This document shows positions 1 to 10,000 of a stretch of DNA of 64,000 nucleotides, in pieces; position 1 is the first letter of the stretch, and the number at the start of each line of letters is the position of its first letter. A program made the position numbers and the translations under genes. The notes beneath the pieces were generated by a model. The model was not told the DNA's origin. It worked only from the letters and a program-made list of their open reading frames with translations, and made no database searches. The stretch lies in NCBI RefSeq assembly GCF_002237365.1, contig NZ_NMUO01000002.1, positions 53,322-117,321 on the forward strand, given 5' to 3'. This stretch comes from Zobellella denitrificans. GTDB lineage: Bacteria > Pseudomonadota > Gammaproteobacteria > Enterobacterales > Aeromonadaceae.

Positions 1-1
1 T

Positions 2-196
2 CTGCTGACCCTGCCCTCCATGACCCGGGAGCTGGCCTACCAGCTTGCCGCCCGTGGTATTGCGAATCTGGAAGAACTGGCAGAACAGGGCATTGACGAC
101 CTCGAAGGCATCGAAGGTCTGGATGAAGCCCTGGCCGGCGAGCTGATCATGGCCGCCCGCAACATCTGCTGGTTCGGGGACCAGAGCGAAGAATAA
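2..196 (+). CDS. nusA: Transcription termination/antitermination factor NusA, C-terminal end (partial)
   Basis: Open frame entering from the left edge and ending in TAA; about 64 residues are visible. They match the acidic C-terminal helix-hairpin-helix repeats of gammaproteobacterial NusA (ELAYQLAARGIANLEELAEQ, then a DDLEGIEGLDE segment, ending CWFGDQSEE). NusA binds RNA polymerase and modulates pausing, termination and antitermination. The stop lies 19 bases before the infB start, the usual nusA-infB operon arrangement. The 5' part is outside the window. Confidence 0.93.
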   Translation: MLTLPSMTRELAYQLAARGIANLEELAEQGIDDLEGIEGLDEALAGELIMAARNICWFGDQSEE

Positions 197-215
197 GATC
201 AACGGAGGTAAATGA

Positions 216-2915
216 ATGGCAGAAGTCTCATTAACACAACTTGCCAGTGACATCGACACACCGGTTGATCGTCTTGTCCAGCAGTTTCGGGAAGCCGGCA
301 TGGAAAAATCCAGCGTCGACATGGTATCCGAAACCGAAAAGGCCGCCCTGCTTGCGTTCTTGAAAAAACAGCACGGCGCTAACGACGATAATGAACCCAA
401 ACGGATGACCCTGAAACGCAAGACCAAGAGTACCCTGAGTGTGCAGGGTGCCGGTGGTAAGAACAAGGCGGTACAGGTCGAGGTGCGCAAGAAACGTACC
501 TACGTAAGACGTGATTCGCTGGAAGAGCAGCAGCGTCAACAGGAAGCAGAAGAGCAGGCGCGTCTGGAGGCGGAAGCCCAGGCCCGTCGTGAGGCCGAAG
601 AACAAGCCAGACGCGAAGCCGAAGAAAAGGCCAAACGCGAGGCGGAAGAAAAAGCCCGGCGTGAAGCGGAAGAAAAGGCCCGCCAAGCTCAGCTGCAAGC
701 TCAGGACACCACGGAGCAAGGGGCCGCCAAGCCCCAGAGCAAAGAGCAGAAAAAGGCGGACGAAATGGCCAAACGCGAAGCAGAAAATCTGAAACGTCAG
801 CGTGAGGAAGAAGCCTTGCGTAAAGCCGAGCTGGAAGCCCAGCAGAAGGCGGAAGAAGTACGCCGACTGGCGGAAGAAAACGAAAAACGCTGGGCCGAGG
901 AAGCCGCCAAGAAGCAGCAGGAAGAGGGTGACTACCACGTCACCACCAACCGCCATGCCCAGGAAGCGGAAGACGAAGCCGATCAGACCGAAGAGCAGCG
1001 CGCCCGCCGCACCGGTGGCAAGAAGCGCAAGGGTGGCAAGTCCAAGGAAGACCGGGAAGATCGCGAAAGCCGGAACGAGCGCCTGAAGACCAAGGGCAAG
1101 CGCGCCAAGGTGATGACGCCCAAGTCGATGAAGCACGGTTTCCAGAAACCGGCTCAGCCGGTCAGCCGTGACGTGGAGATCGGCGAGACCATCACGGTGG
1201 CGGAACTGGCCAACAAGATGGCGGTCAAGGGTGCCGAAGTGATCAAGGCGATGATGAAGATGGGCGCCATGGTGACCATCAACCAGGTGATCGATCAGGA
1301 AACCGCCCAGCTGGTGGCGGAAGAGATGGGTCACAAGGTGGTGCTGCGCCGGGAGAACGAGCTGGAAGAGCGGGTGCTGTCGGATCGGGATACCGATGCC
1401 GAGCGCAGGCCGCGCGCCCCGGTGGTGACCATCATGGGTCACGTCGACCACGGCAAGACCTCCACCCTGGACTACATCCGTCGGACCAAGGTAGCGGCGG
1501 GCGAGGCCGGCGGCATCACCCAGCATATCGGTGCCTACCACGTCGAAACCGACAACGGCATGATCACCTTCCTGGACACCCCGGGTCACGCGGCCTTTAC
1601 CGCCATGCGTGCCCGCGGTGCCAAGGCCACCGACATCGTGATCCTGGTGGTGGCGGCCGATGACGGCGTCATGCCCCAGACCATCGAGGCCATCCAGCAC
1701 GCCAAGGCGGCGGGTGTACCGCTGATCGTGGCGGTGAACAAGATGGACAAGCCGGAAGCGGATCCGGACCGGGTCAAGAGCGAACTGTCCCAGCACGGCG
1801 TCATGTCCGAAGACTGGGGCGGCGAGAACATGTTCGTCCATATCTCCGCCAAGACCGGCATGGGCATCGACGAACTGCTGGAAGCCATACTGCTGCAGGC
1901 CGAGGTGCTGGAACTGACCGCGGTCTACGACGCCATGGCCTCGGGCGTGGTGATCGAGTCCCGCCTGGACAAGGGCCGTGGCCCCGTGGCCACCGTGCTG
2001 GTTCAGGACGGTACCCTGCATCAGGGCGACATCGTGCTGTGCGGCCTGGAATACGGCCGGGTTCGGGCGATGAAGGACGAGCTGGGCCGCGAGGTCAAGT
2101 CCGCCGGTCCTTCCATCCCGGTGGAAATCCTGGGATTGTCCGGGGTGCCGACCGCCGGTGACGAAGCCACCGTGGTGCGCGACGAGAAGAAGGCGCGGGA
2201 AGTGGCGCTGTACCGTCAGGGCAAGTTCCGCGAAGTCAAGCTGGCCCGTCAGCAGAAGGCCAAGCTGGAGAACATGTTCGCCAACATGAACGAAGGCGAA
2301 GTGGCCGAGATCAACCTGGTGCTGAAGGCCGACGTGCAGGGCTCCATCGAGGCGATTTCCGATTCGCTGCAGAAGCTCTCCACCGACGAGGTCAAGGTCA
2401 AGATCGTCGGCTCCGGCGTGGGTGGCATCACCGAGACCGACGCCAGCCTGGCGGCGGCCTCCAACGCCATCATCCTGGGCTTCAACGTGCGTGCCGACGC
2501 GGCCGCGCGCAAGGTGATCGAGGCGGAAGAGATCGATCTGCGCTACTACAGCGTGATCTACGAACTGCTGGACGAGGTGAAGCAGGCCATGACCGGCATG
2601 CTGGCCCCGGTGTTCAAGCAGGAGATCATCGGCCTGGCCCAGGTGCGCGACGTGTTCCGTTCGCCCAAGTTCGGTGCCATCGCCGGCTGTATGGTCACCG
2701 AGGGCGTGGTCAAGCGCAGCAACCCGATCCGGGTACTGCGCGACAACGTGGTGATCTACGAAGGCGAGCTCGAGTCCCTGCGCCGCTTCAAGGACGACGT
2801 GTCCGAAGTGCGCAACGGCATGGAGTGCGGTATCGGCGTGAAGAACTACAATGACGTCAGGGTGGGCGACCAGATCGAGGTCTACCAGATAGTGGAAGTG
2901 CAACGCACCCTCTGA
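216..2915 (+). CDS. infB: Translation initiation factor IF-2
   Basis: GTPase that places initiator fMet-tRNA on the 30S subunit. The 899-residue product has an IF2 N-terminal domain (about 1-50), a long charged segment (about 100-240) made of repeated (R/K)EAEE-type helices, a second N-domain near 320-370, then the G domain: G1 GHVDHGKTS near residue 408, DTPGHAAFT, and NKMD. C-terminal IF2 domains follow. The length is typical of enterobacterial IF2-1. GGAGGT at 204-209 stands 6 bases before the ATG at 216, which decides against the ATG at 212. Internal shorter isoform starts are possible but not assessed. Confidence 0.98.
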   Translation: MAEVSLTQLASDIDTPVDRLVQQFREAGMEKSSVDMVSETEKAALLAFLKKQHGANDDNEPKRMTLKRKTKSTLSVQGAGGKNKAVQVEVRKKRTYVRRDSLEEQQRQQEAEEQARLEAEAQARREAEEQARREAEEKAKREAEEKARREAEEKARQAQLQAQDTTEQGAAKPQSKEQKKADEMAKREAENLKRQREEEALRKAELEAQQKAEEVRRLAEENEKRWAEEAAKKQQEEGDYHVTTNRHAQEAEDEADQTEEQRARRTGGKKRKGGKSKEDREDRESRNERLKTKGKRAKVMTPKSMKHGFQKPAQPVSRDVEIGETITVAELANKMAVKGAEVIKAMMKMGAMVTINQVIDQETAQLVAEEMGHKVVLRRENELEERVLSDRDTDAERRPRAPVVTIMGHVDHGKTSTLDYIRRTKVAAGEAGGITQHIGAYHVETDNGMITFLDTPGHAAFTAMRARGAKATDIVILVVAADDGVMPQTIEAIQHAKAAGVPLIVAVNKMDKPEADPDRVKSELSQHGVMSEDWGGENMFVHISAKTGMGIDELLEAILLQAEVLELTAVYDAMASGVVIESRLDKGRGPVATVLVQDGTLHQGDIVLCGLEYGRVRAMKDELGREVKSAGPSIPVEILGLSGVPTAGDEATVVRDEKKAREVALYRQGKFREVKLARQQKAKLENMFANMNEGEVAEINLVLKADVQGSIEAISDSLQKLSTDEVKVKIVGSGVGGITETDASLAAASNAIILGFNVRADAAARKVIEAEEIDLRYYSVIYELLDEVKQAMTGMLAPVFKQEIIGLAQVRDVFRSPKFGAIAGCMVTEGVVKRSNPIRVLRDNVVIYEGELESLRRFKDDVSEVRNGMECGIGVKNYNDVRVGDQIEVYQIVEVQRTL

Positions 2916-2958
2916 GGGCGCGGTATTCGCCCCTGAACCACGCACAGTGTTAATCGAT

Positions 2959-2978
2959 GGGGGCCTTGGGCCCCCTTT
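2959..2978 (+). terminator. Hairpin between infB and rbfA (possible attenuator or processing site)
   Basis: A 7-bp stem GGGGGCC / GGCCCCC with a 3-base loop (TTG) is followed by TTTGT, a short T tract. It sits 17 bases before the rbfA start inside an operon that is normally cotranscribed. It is therefore more likely a partial terminator or mRNA processing/stability element than a full stop. Confidence 0.45.
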
Positions 2979-2994
2979 GTCTTGGAAAGCATTT

Positions 2995-3396
2995 ATGGCC
3001 AGAGAATTCAGCCGTACCCGCCGGGTCGGGCAGGAATTGCAAAAAGAAATCGCCGTTATCCTGCAGCGGGAAATCAAGGACGAGCGTTTGGGCATGGTGA
3101 CCGTGTCCGGGGTGGAAGTGTCCCGGGATCTGAACTATGCCAAGGTGTTCGTCACCTTCCTGGAAAATGATCCCGAGCGGATCGAAAAGGGCATGGCGGC
3201 CCTGAAGGATGCCAGCGGCTACATCCGCAGCCTGGTGGCCAAGGCGGTGCGGCTGCGGGTGACGCCCGAGCTGCGCTTCGTCTACGACCAGAGCCTGGTG
3301 GAAGGCATGCGCATCTCCACCCTGGTGTCCAGCACCATTGCCGAAGACAAGCGCCGCAGTGTCGGCCGTGACGATGAACAAGAGGAACAGAACTGA
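2995..3396 (+). CDS. rbfA: 30S ribosome-binding factor A
   Basis: Small KH-fold protein needed for late 30S maturation and cold growth. 133 residues from ATG 2995 ([13 protein letters not shown]), matching the conserved RbfA N-terminus. Conserved RbfA segments include [32 protein letters not shown] and [15 protein letters not shown]. An upstream in-frame extension to 2947 reads through the intercistronic hairpin and lacks conservation, so it was rejected. The gene ends one base before the truB ATG. Confidence 0.97.
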   Translation: MAREFSRTRRVGQELQKEIAVILQREIKDERLGMVTVSGVEVSRDLNYAKVFVTFLENDPERIEKGMAALKDASGYIRSLVAKAVRLRVTPELRFVYDQSLVEGMRISTLVSSTIAEDKRRSVGRDDEQEEQN

Positions 3397-3397
3397 G

Positions 3398-4333
3398 ATG
3401 GGGCGTCAGCGTCGTTTTCGTGGCCGTGAAGTCGACGGCATCCTGTTGCTGGACAAGCCGGCGGGCATCACCTCCAACGATGCCCTGCAGCAGGTCAAGC
3501 GTATCTACGCCGCCGCCAAGGCGGGGCACACCGGCGCCCTGGACCCCCTGGCCACCGGCATGCTGCCGATCTGCCTGGGGGAGGCGACCAAGTTTTCCCA
3601 GTTTCTGCTGGAGGCGGACAAGCGCTACCGGGTGGTGGCCAAGCTGGGCGAGCGTACCGACACCAGCGACGCCGACGGCGAGGTGGTCGAGCGCCGGCCG
3701 GTGAATGTCTCCGCCGGAGAGCTTATCGAGGCGCTGGATCATTTCCGCGGCGACATCGAGCAGGTGCCCTCCATGTATTCGGCGCTCAAGTACCAGGGCA
3801 AGCCTCTGTACCAGTACGCCCGTGAAGGCATTGAAGTGCCGCGGGAATCCCGCCCCATCACCGTCTACGAGCTCAAGCTGATCCGCTTCGAAGGGGACGA
3901 GGTGGAGCTGGAGGTGCACGCGAGCAAGGGCACCTATATCCGTACCATAGTGGACGACCTGGGCGAGCGCCTGGGCTGCGGTGCTCACGTGACCATGCTG
4001 CGGCGGCTGGCGGTGGCCGGCTATCCGGCGGAGCGCATGCTCACCCTGGAGCAGTTGCAGTGCATCCTCGACAACTGCAAGGCCAACGACGTTTCTCCCC
4101 GGCTGGAGCTGGATCCGCTGCTGCTGCCGATGGACACGGCGGTGCAGGGCCTGCCCGAGATCAACCTGTCCGAGCTGGTGGCGGGCTACCTGCTGCAGGG
4201 CCAGGCGGTGCAGGTGGCCGGCGCGCCGCTGGAAGGCTTCGTGCGCCTTACCGTCGGGCCCGAGCACCGTTTTGTCGGCGTCGGCGAAATCGACGACGAC
4301 GGCAAGGTGGCGCCGCGCCGGCTGGTGCGCTGA
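3398..4333 (+). CDS. truB: tRNA pseudouridine(55) synthase
   Basis: Makes pseudouridine 55 in the T loop of tRNAs. 311 residues from ATG 3398 ([15 protein letters not shown]). The TruB catalytic motif [12 protein letters not shown] contains the nucleophile Asp49. The [17 protein letters not shown] and GTYIRTI segments and a C-terminal PUA-like region are also present. The start lies one base after the rbfA stop, so translation is probably coupled. Follows the usual infB-rbfA-truB-rpsO order. Confidence 0.97.
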   Translation: MGRQRRFRGREVDGILLLDKPAGITSNDALQQVKRIYAAAKAGHTGALDPLATGMLPICLGEATKFSQFLLEADKRYRVVAKLGERTDTSDADGEVVERRPVNVSAGELIEALDHFRGDIEQVPSMYSALKYQGKPLYQYAREGIEVPRESRPITVYELKLIRFEGDEVELEVHASKGTYIRTIVDDLGERLGCGAHVTMLRRLAVAGYPAERMLTLEQLQCILDNCKANDVSPRLELDPLLLPMDTAVQGLPEINLSELVAGYLLQGQAVQVAGAPLEGFVRLTVGPEHRFVGVGEIDDDGKVAPRRLVR

Positions 4334-4384
4334 GCACCAGGGCGGCGGCCCGCGCCACCGTCCTGGCGGCTGCGTATTTTCTGG

Positions 4385-4412
4385 TTGCCAAGGCGAACTT
4401 AACTGGTAGAAT
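4385..4412 (+). promoter_or_regulatory. Predicted sigma70 promoter for rpsO
   Basis: TTGCCA (4385-4390), a 16-base spacer and TAGAAT (4407-4412), in the 150-base gap between truB and rpsO. This would give a leader of about 65 bases. In E. coli, rpsO has its own promoter and an S15-autoregulated leader; whether this leader forms the same fold was not tested. Confidence 0.6.
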
Positions 4413-4483
4413 GCGCAGCTTCGTTTCCGGCTGAATTAGTGATCGGCTGGGAAAATCATTCATCGTTTTTGGAGTACATCACT

Positions 4484-4753
4484 ATGTCACTAAGTGCTGA
4501 AATCAAGGCCCAGATCGTTGCCGACTTTGCCCGCGGCGAAGGCGACACCGGCTCCCCCGAAGTACAGGTCGCCCTGCTGAGCGCCCAGATCGACCACCTG
4601 CAAGGTCACTTCAAGCAGCACATCCACGATCACCACAGCCGCCGCGGCCTGCTGCGCATGGTATCCCAGCGTCGTAACCTGCTGGACTACCTGAAGCGCA
4701 AGGACGTTGAGCGCTACCGTGCACTGATCGAGAAGCTGGGCCTGCGTCGTTAA
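4484..4753 (+). CDS. rpsO: 30S ribosomal protein S15
   Basis: Primary rRNA-binding protein of the 30S platform. 89 residues from ATG 4484 ([20 protein letters not shown]), the exact family length. Conserved segments: [20 protein letters not shown] and [25 protein letters not shown] at 4471-4474 serves as the ribosome site. A strong terminator follows at once, so expression is separated from the dioxygenase-like gene downstream. In most relatives pnp comes directly next. Confidence 0.98.
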   Translation: MSLSAEIKAQIVADFARGEGDTGSPEVQVALLSAQIDHLQGHFKQHIHDHHSRRGLLRMVSQRRNLLDYLKRKDVERYRALIEKLGLRR

Positions 4754-4770
4754 TCGACCCCTCCGCTTTA

Positions 4771-4799
4771 AGAAAAAAGGAGCTTCGGCTCCTTTTTTC
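4771..4799 (+). terminator. Rho-independent terminator after rpsO
   Basis: AAAAAAGGAGC, TTCG tetraloop, GCTCCTTTTTT: a perfect stem with a UUCG loop and T tract starting 18 bases after the rpsO stop. The flanking A and T runs could let it work on both strands. Confidence 0.92.
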
Positions 4800-4918
4800 G
4801 TTTCCGCACGGCTATTACTGTTAACCATGAGTAGATAATTCTTTTCCTTCTGGCTGATTTATTCACGCCGGCAGGGGATCTAAAGTAGTGGCATTCCCTT
4901 TGTTTCAGGAGTTGCAGC

Positions 4919-5692
4919 ATGATCCCGATGCCGGTGCTATTCGTTGCCCACGGCGCCCCCACCTATGCCCTCGAACCCGGCCTGGCCGGGGCGGGACTGG
5001 TGCGCCTGGGCGAGCGCCTGCCCAGGCCGAAGGCGGTGCTGGTACTCTCGCCCCACTGGATCAGCCGGGAGCCCAGGATCACCGGTGCGGCGCGGCCCGA
5101 GACCATCCACGATTTCGGTGGCTTTCCCGACGAACTCTACCGGCTGCAGTACCCGGCACCCGGTGCTCCGGCCCTGGCCGCCGCGCTGGCCGCCTGGCTA
5201 CGGGAGGCAGGCTACCGGGCGGAGCTGGACAAGGGGCGCGGCCTGGATCACGGCGCCTGGGTGCCGCTGCGCTTTCTCTATCCCGAGGCGGACGTGCCGG
5301 TGCTGCAGCTGTCGATGCCGGCCTGGCTGGAGCCCGCCTCGAGCTGGGCGCTGGGGGAGGCGCTCCGGCCCTTGCGGGGGCAGGGCATACTGATCGTCGC
5401 CTCGGGCAGCCTGACCCACAACCTCTACGAATTTCGCCAGGGCGTCACCGCACCGGCGGATTACGCCCTGGCGTTCGAAAGCTGGGCCCGGGAGGCGGTC
5501 CGTCGCCACGACAAGGCGGCGCTGCTCGATTACCTGAATGCGCCTCATGGACGGCGAGCCCATCCCACCCCGGACCATTATCTGCCGCTGCTGATGGCGG
5601 CGGGAGCGGCCAGCCCGGACGGCGAGGTCGAGGTACTGGAAGGGGATATGCGCTACGGCATGCTGTCGATGGAGTCTTATCTGTTCGGCTAA
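4919..5692 (+). CDS. ygiD: Class III extradiol ring-cleavage dioxygenase, 4,5-DOPA dioxygenase type (YgiD family)
   Basis: Family of metal-dependent enzymes that open catechol rings; E. coli YgiD cleaves L-DOPA at the 4,5 bond in vitro. 257 residues from ATG 4919. Candidate metal-site histidines lie in FVAHGAP near residue 10, SPHW near 45, LDHGAWVPL near 110 and GSLTHNL near 160. The order HGAP...SPHWISREP...FPDELY...DHGAW is characteristic of the family. It stands alone between the rpsO terminator and pnp, an unusual place. The physiological substrate is not evident. Confidence 0.88.
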   Translation: MIPMPVLFVAHGAPTYALEPGLAGAGLVRLGERLPRPKAVLVLSPHWISREPRITGAARPETIHDFGGFPDELYRLQYPAPGAPALAAALAAWLREAGYRAELDKGRGLDHGAWVPLRFLYPEADVPVLQLSMPAWLEPASSWALGEALRPLRGQGILIVASGSLTHNLYEFRQGVTAPADYALAFESWAREAVRRHDKAALLDYLNAPHGRRAHPTPDHYLPLLMAAGAASPDGEVEVLEGDMRYGMLSMESYLFG

Positions 5693-5793
5693 CCGGAAAC
5701 CGGGATTTTTGCCGTCGATTCTGTCCTTTGAACGCGGATCCAGTATACTGTGCGGGCAAATTGAGAGCCCAAACAGTTTAAGGAATCGACAAC

Positions 5794-7941
5794 GTGAATC
5801 CTATCGTAAAAACCTTCCAGTACGGCCAGCATACCGTCACCCTCGAGACCGGCGTGATGGCCCGCCAGGCCACCGGCGCCGTCATGGCCAGCATGGACGA
5901 CACCGCCGTGCTGGTGACCGTGGTCGGCAAGCGCGAAGCCGACGAAAGCCGCGACTTCTTCCCGCTCACCGTGAACTACCAGGAGCGGACCTATGCCGCC
6001 GGCCGTATTCCCGGTGGCTTCTTCAAGCGCGAAGGCCGTCCGACGGAAGGGGAAACACTGACCGCCCGGTTGATCGACCGTCCCATCCGTCCGCTGTTTC
6101 CCGATGGTTTCAAGAATGAAGTCCAGGTGATCGCCACCGTCGTTTCCGCCAACCCGGAAATCGCCCCGGACATCATCTCCATGCTCGGCACCTCCGCCGC
6201 CCTGGCCATTTCCGGCATTCCCTTCGCCGGCCCCATCGGTGCCGCCCGCGTGGGTTACATGAACGGTCAATACGTGCTCAACCCCACCATCGGCGAGCTG
6301 GAAAACAGTGAGCTGGATCTGGTGGTGGCCGGTACCGCCAACGCCGTGCTGATGGTGGAGTCCGAAGCCAATATCCTGCCCGAAGAAGTGATGCTGGGCG
6401 CCGTGGTCTATGGCCACGAGCAGATGGCGACCGCCATCGCCGCCATCAACGAGTTTGCCGCCGAAGTCGGCACCCAGCCCTGGGACTGGCAGCCGGCCGC
6501 CGAAAACGAGGCGCTCAAGGCCAAGATAGCCGAGCTGGCCGCCCAGGATCTGGGCGAAGCCTATCGCATCATCGACAAGACTGCCCGTCGCGATGCCATC
6601 AGCGACATCAAGGCCCGGGTGCAGGAAACCATCCTGACCGAGAGCCCGGAACAGGGCATCAAGGAAATCCAGGACCAACTGGGCAAGCTGGAAAAGAACA
6701 TCGTCCGTGGCCGGGTGGTTCGTGGCGAGCCGCGCATCGACGGCCGTGAGCCGGACATGATCCGCGCCATCAACGTGGCCACCGGCCTGCTGCCCCGTAC
6801 CCACGGTTCGGCCCTGTTCACCCGCGGCGAAACCCAGGCCCTGGTTGCCGCTACCCTGGGCACCGAGCGGGATGCCCAGCTGATCGACGAACTGACCGGC
6901 GGTCGTACCAACCGCTTTATGCTGCACTACAACTTCCCCCCTTACTGTGTGGGTGAGACCGGCATGGTCGGCAGCCCCAAGCGTCGGGAAATCGGCCATG
7001 GCCGCCTGGCCAAGCGTGGCGTGGCGGCGGTGATGCCGAGTGCGGAAGCCTTCCCCTATACCGTACGGGTGGTGTCTGAAATCACCGAATCCAACGGTTC
7101 TTCCTCCATGGCCTCCGTCTGCGGCACCTCCCTGGCGCTGATGGACGCGGGCGTGCCGATCAAGGCGTCCGTGGCCGGTATCGCCATGGGGCTGGTGAAG
7201 GAAGAAGAAGGTTTTGTGGTGTTGTCCGATATCCTGGGTGACGAAGATCACCTGGGCGACATGGATTTCAAGGTGGCCGGTACCACCGAGGGTGTGACCG
7301 CCCTGCAGATGGACATCAAGATCGAAGGCATCACCAAGGAAATCATGGAAGTGGCGCTCAAGCAGGCGCGCAACGCCCGGCTGCACATCCTCAAGGTGAT
7401 GGACGAGGCCATCAATGCGCCCCGTGCCGAGATCTCCGATTTCGCCCCGCGCATCCACACCATCAAGATCAACCCTGAGAAGATCAAGGACGTGATCGGC
7501 AAGGGTGGCTCCACCATCCGCGCCCTGACCGAGGAAACCGGCACCACCATCGAGCTGGATGACGACGGTACCGTCAAGATCGCCGCCGTCGACGGCGAAG
7601 CCGCCAAGCTGGCCATCCGCCGCATCGAGCAGCTGACCGCGGAAGTGGAAAGCGGCACCATCTACGAAGGTCAGGTGGTGCGCCTGGCCGACTTCGGTGC
7701 CTTCGTCAACATCCTGCCCGGCAAGGACGGTCTGGTGCACATCTCCCAGATCACCGAAGAGCGGGTCAAGAATGTGTCCGATCACCTGAAGGTGGGCGAC
7801 AAGGTCAAGGTCAAGGTGCTGGAAGTGGACCGTCAGGGCCGTATCCGCCTGTCCATCAAGGAAGCCAACAAGCCGGCCGACGCCGAGGCGCCGGCGGCGG
7901 AAGAAGCCAAGGTGGAAGCGCCGGCCGAAAACGCCGAATAA
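5794..7941 (+). CDS. pnp: Polyribonucleotide nucleotidyltransferase (PNPase)
   Basis: Phosphorolytic 3'-5' exoribonuclease and degradosome component. 715 residues: first RNase PH domain (1-140), helical linker, second RNase PH domain (about 310-540) with conserved [17 protein letters not shown] and [19 protein letters not shown], a KH domain near 553-590 ([20 protein letters not shown]) and a C-terminal S1 domain (near 620-690, [15 protein letters not shown]). It ends in an Ala/Glu-rich tail. TATACT at 5744-5749 could be a -10 for its own promoter, though no good -35 is visible. Confidence 0.98.
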   Translation: MNPIVKTFQYGQHTVTLETGVMARQATGAVMASMDDTAVLVTVVGKREADESRDFFPLTVNYQERTYAAGRIPGGFFKREGRPTEGETLTARLIDRPIRPLFPDGFKNEVQVIATVVSANPEIAPDIISMLGTSAALAISGIPFAGPIGAARVGYMNGQYVLNPTIGELENSELDLVVAGTANAVLMVESEANILPEEVMLGAVVYGHEQMATAIAAINEFAAEVGTQPWDWQPAAENEALKAKIAELAAQDLGEAYRIIDKTARRDAISDIKARVQETILTESPEQGIKEIQDQLGKLEKNIVRGRVVRGEPRIDGREPDMIRAINVATGLLPRTHGSALFTRGETQALVAATLGTERDAQLIDELTGGRTNRFMLHYNFPPYCVGETGMVGSPKRREIGHGRLAKRGVAAVMPSAEAFPYTVRVVSEITESNGSSSMASVCGTSLALMDAGVPIKASVAGIAMGLVKEEEGFVVLSDILGDEDHLGDMDFKVAGTTEGVTALQMDIKIEGITKEIMEVALKQARNARLHILKVMDEAINAPRAEISDFAPRIHTIKINPEKIKDVIGKGGSTIRALTEETGTTIELDDDGTVKIAAVDGEAAKLAIRRIEQLTAEVESGTIYEGQVVRLADFGAFVNILPGKDGLVHISQITEERVKNVSDHLKVGDKVKVKVLEVDRQGRIRLSIKEANKPADAEAPAAEEAKVEAPAENAE

Positions 7942-7965
7942 GCGAATCGCCTGAAAGCACTAACG

Positions 7966-7993
7966 AAAAAGCCGGGAATCATCCCGGCTTTTT
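7966..7993 (+). terminator. Rho-independent terminator after pnp
   Basis: GCCGGGA, ATCA loop, TCCCGGC (7971-7988) flanked by an A run and a T run (TTTTTT), starting 24 bases after the pnp stop. Confidence 0.92.
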
Positions 7994-8028
7994 TATTTTC
8001 AGTGGGCGGCATTCTCCGCCCCTAATGA

Positions 8029-8105
8029 CTTCCAGCTTCCAGCTTCCAGCTTCCAGCTTCCAGCTTCCAGCTTCCAGCTTCCAGCTTCCAGCTTCCAGCT
8101 TCCGG
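8029..8105. repeat. Heptamer tandem repeat array, (CTTCCAG)10 plus CTTCCGG
   Basis: Ten perfect head-to-tail copies of CTTCCAG (8029-8098) and an eleventh degenerate copy. The array starts 36 bases past the pnp terminator and ends two bases before the trhP stop codon. On the minus strand the trhP message would run straight into it. Because 7 is not a multiple of 3, every frame reads as a seven-residue repeat such as GSWKLEA; this is not taken as coding. Same unit as at 39434-39510 and 54911-54924. Confidence 0.97.
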
Positions 8106-8107
8106 CC

Positions 8108-9484
8108 TCAGGCTTCGGCGGCCTGTGGGCCGTGGGGCTGGCGGGTGTTCTGCTCCTGCTCCAGGTTGCGCAGCAGTATGCCGAACTCCACCTCCACCTC
8201 GGCGGGCAGCGGCAGGTAGACCACATGACCATTGCCGGGCGCTACCTCCACGCGTTCGCCCTTGCGGTTTTTCATGGCTTCCAGGGTAAAGCTGAGGTTG
8301 CCCCGCGGGGTCATCAGCTCCAGGCTGTTGCCCACCAGGAACTTGTTCTTCACCGCCACTTCCACCCAGTCGCCGTCACGGCCGGTGATCTCGCCCACGA
8401 ACTGCTGGCTGGTAGACACCGAGTAGCCGTAGTCGTAGTTCTGGTAGTCGCTGTGGGCATGGCGCTTGAGAAAGCCCTCGGTATAGCCCCGGTGGGCCAG
8501 GTTTTCCAGGGTGCTCATCAGGGTGGCGTCGAAGGGACGGCCGGCCACGGCGTCGTCGATGGCCTTGCGATAGACCTGGGCGGTGCGGGCCACATAGTAG
8601 AAGGACTTGGTACGTCCCTCGATCTTGAGCGAATGCACGCCCATCCGGGTCAGGCGCTCCACGTACTGCACCGCGCGCAGATCCTTGGAGTTCATGATGT
8701 AGGTGCCGTGCTCGTCCTCGAAGGCGGCCATGTATTCGCCGGGCCTGTTGCCTTCCTCCAGCAGTACCACCTGGTCACTGGGCTGGCCTGCGCCCAGGGT
8801 GGGCGCCACCGGCTGCACCAGGATCGGCTCCTGTTTGTGCACTATCTGGCCGGCGTCGTCTTCCCTGGCCTCGTGCACCTTGTATTCCCAGCGGCAGGCG
8901 TTGGTGCAGGTGCCCTGGTTGGGATCGCGCTTGTTGATGTAGCCCGACAGCAGGCAACGGCCGGAATAGGCCATGCACAGGGCGCCGTGCACGAACACCT
9001 CCAGCTCGATCTCCGGACACTGGGAACGGATTTCTTCTATTTCCTCCAGCGACAGCTCGCGGGAGAGGATCACCCGCTCGATGCCGTAGTCCTGCCAGAA
9101 TTTCACCGAGGCCCAGTTGACCGCGTTGGCCTGCACCGACAGGTGGATGGGCATGTGCGGGAAATGCTGGCGCACCAGCATGATCAGGCCGGGATCGGAC
9201 ATGATAAGGGCGTCGGGGCCCATCTCCACCACCGGCTTCATGTCGCGCAGGAAGGTCTTGAGCTTGGCGTTGTGGGGCTGGATGTTGACCACCACGTAGA
9301 ACTTCTTGCCGAGGGCATGGGCCTCGTCGATGCCGATCTTGAGGTTTTCGTGGTTGAATTCGTTGTTGCGTACCCGCAGCGAGTAGCGGGGCTGGCCGGC
9401 GTACACCGCGTCGGCGCCATAGGCGAAGGCGTAGCGCATGTTCTTGAGGGTGCCGGCGGGGGACAGCAGTTCGGGTGTAAACAT
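8108..9484 (-). CDS. trhP: U32-family tRNA hydroxylation protein TrhP (YegQ)
   Basis: Peptidase-U32-like protein. In E. coli, TrhP takes part in prephenate-dependent 5-hydroxylation of wobble uridine 34 in tRNA. 458 residues, close to E. coli YegQ (453) and unlike the longer RlhA or shorter UbiU/UbiV. It begins MFTPELLSPAGTLKNMRYAF with the U32 signature ELEVFVHGALCMAYSGRCLL. Clustered cysteines (CMAYSGRC and CTNACRW) are candidate Fe-S ligands. A GMHSLKIEGR-type motif (here GVHSLKIEGRTKS) follows. Single gene; its stop touches the heptamer array. Confidence 0.9.
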   Translation of the reverse strand: MFTPELLSPAGTLKNMRYAFAYGADAVYAGQPRYSLRVRNNEFNHENLKIGIDEAHALGKKFYVVVNIQPHNAKLKTFLRDMKPVVEMGPDALIMSDPGLIMLVRQHFPHMPIHLSVQANAVNWASVKFWQDYGIERVILSRELSLEEIEEIRSQCPEIELEVFVHGALCMAYSGRCLLSGYINKRDPNQGTCTNACRWEYKVHEAREDDAGQIVHKQEPILVQPVAPTLGAGQPSDQVVLLEEGNRPGEYMAAFEDEHGTYIMNSKDLRAVQYVERLTRMGVHSLKIEGRTKSFYYVARTAQVYRKAIDDAVAGRPFDATLMSTLENLAHRGYTEGFLKRHAHSDYQNYDYGYSVSTSQQFVGEITGRDGDWVEVAVKNKFLVGNSLELMTPRGNLSFTLEAMKNRKGERVEVAPGNGHVVYLPLPAEVEVEFGILLRNLEQEQNTRQPHGPQAAEA

Positions 9485-9576
9485 GGAATTTCTCGTCTGA
9501 TCTCAGGTCAGCGGCCGCCACCAGATGGCGGCCGGGGCGGGCATTTTACTCCTCCCCGGCGAGAAATTCGAGCAGG

Positions 9577-9936
9577 CTACCGGGCCAGTTCGATGCGCTC
9601 CACGTCCAGTTCCACCTGGTTCCAATCCTTGTCGATCTCGCCCCAGAGGGTGACCCGGGTCTCGGGGGTGATCTCCAGTCCGCGCCATTCGTCGTCGTCG
9701 ATCTCGACCACCAGGTTGCCGCTGTCGTCCTGGAAGCGGTATTTCTCGTCTCCCAGGGATTCGGTGATCACGCCGCTCAGGCGAACCTGGGCGTCGTCCG
9801 ACAGTTCCAGGGCCTGGGCGACGCTGACGGCCTCGGTGCGGTCCGGCCCCTGGAAGCCGCCTGGTTCGGTGGCGGCGAAGGCGGAGCCGGTAACGGTGGT
9901 GAGGCCGATAAGGGCGGCGATAAAGGTCTTGTTCAT
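9577..9936 (-). CDS. Periplasmic bacterial OB-fold (BOF) protein, YgiW/YdeI family
   Basis: 119 residues from ATG 9936, chosen because GGAG lies 7 bases upstream of it; another ATG sits directly before. A signal peptide (MNKTFIAALIGLTTVTGSAFAA) is followed by a single BOF domain with QALELSDDAQVRLSG, YRFQDDSGNLVVEIDDDEWRG and VTLWGEIDKDW. E. coli YgiW is a stress-linked periplasmic protein next to qseBC. Here the gene lies directly downstream of a QseBC-like pair on the same strand, with a QseB/PmrA-type box in front, so it is a likely target of that system. Confidence 0.85.
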   Translation of the reverse strand: MNKTFIAALIGLTTVTGSAFAATEPGGFQGPDRTEAVSVAQALELSDDAQVRLSGVITESLGDEKYRFQDDSGNLVVEIDDDEWRGLEITPETRVTLWGEIDKDWNQVELDVERIELAR

Positions 9937-9983
9937 CATGGTACTCCGGTGTCGTTGAATAGCCCTCATCTTAGCCGCTAAAG

Positions 9984-10000
9984 CTTAACTCAACCTTAAG
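9984..10000 (-). promoter_or_regulatory. PmrA/QseB-type operator upstream of the YgiW-like gene
   Basis: On the minus strand the site reads CTTAAG, 5 bases, GTTAAG, an 11-bp direct repeat close to the PmrA/QseB consensus YTTAAK-N5-YTTAAK. It overlaps the stop codon of the sensor kinase gene and lies 48 bases before the YgiW-like start. A possible -10 (TAAGAT, minus strand, 9973-9968) follows 10 bases later. Confidence 0.6.

Noticed and set aside
511..1086. Lys/Arg-rich small frames inside infB
   Set aside because: Frame-shifted readings of the repetitive Glu/Arg/Ala codons of the IF2 linker.
231..3095. Very long minus-strand open frame opposite infB
   Set aside because: Antisense shadow of infB in GC-rich DNA, His/Leu/Gly-rich with no domain; several similar long frames opposite carB, pnp, polB, tkt and metK were dropped for the same reason.
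7999..8232. Open frames encoding [18 protein letters not shown] repeats
   Set aside because: Produced by the 7-bp tandem repeat, open in all frames, no conserved start or ribosome site; repeat rather than protein.
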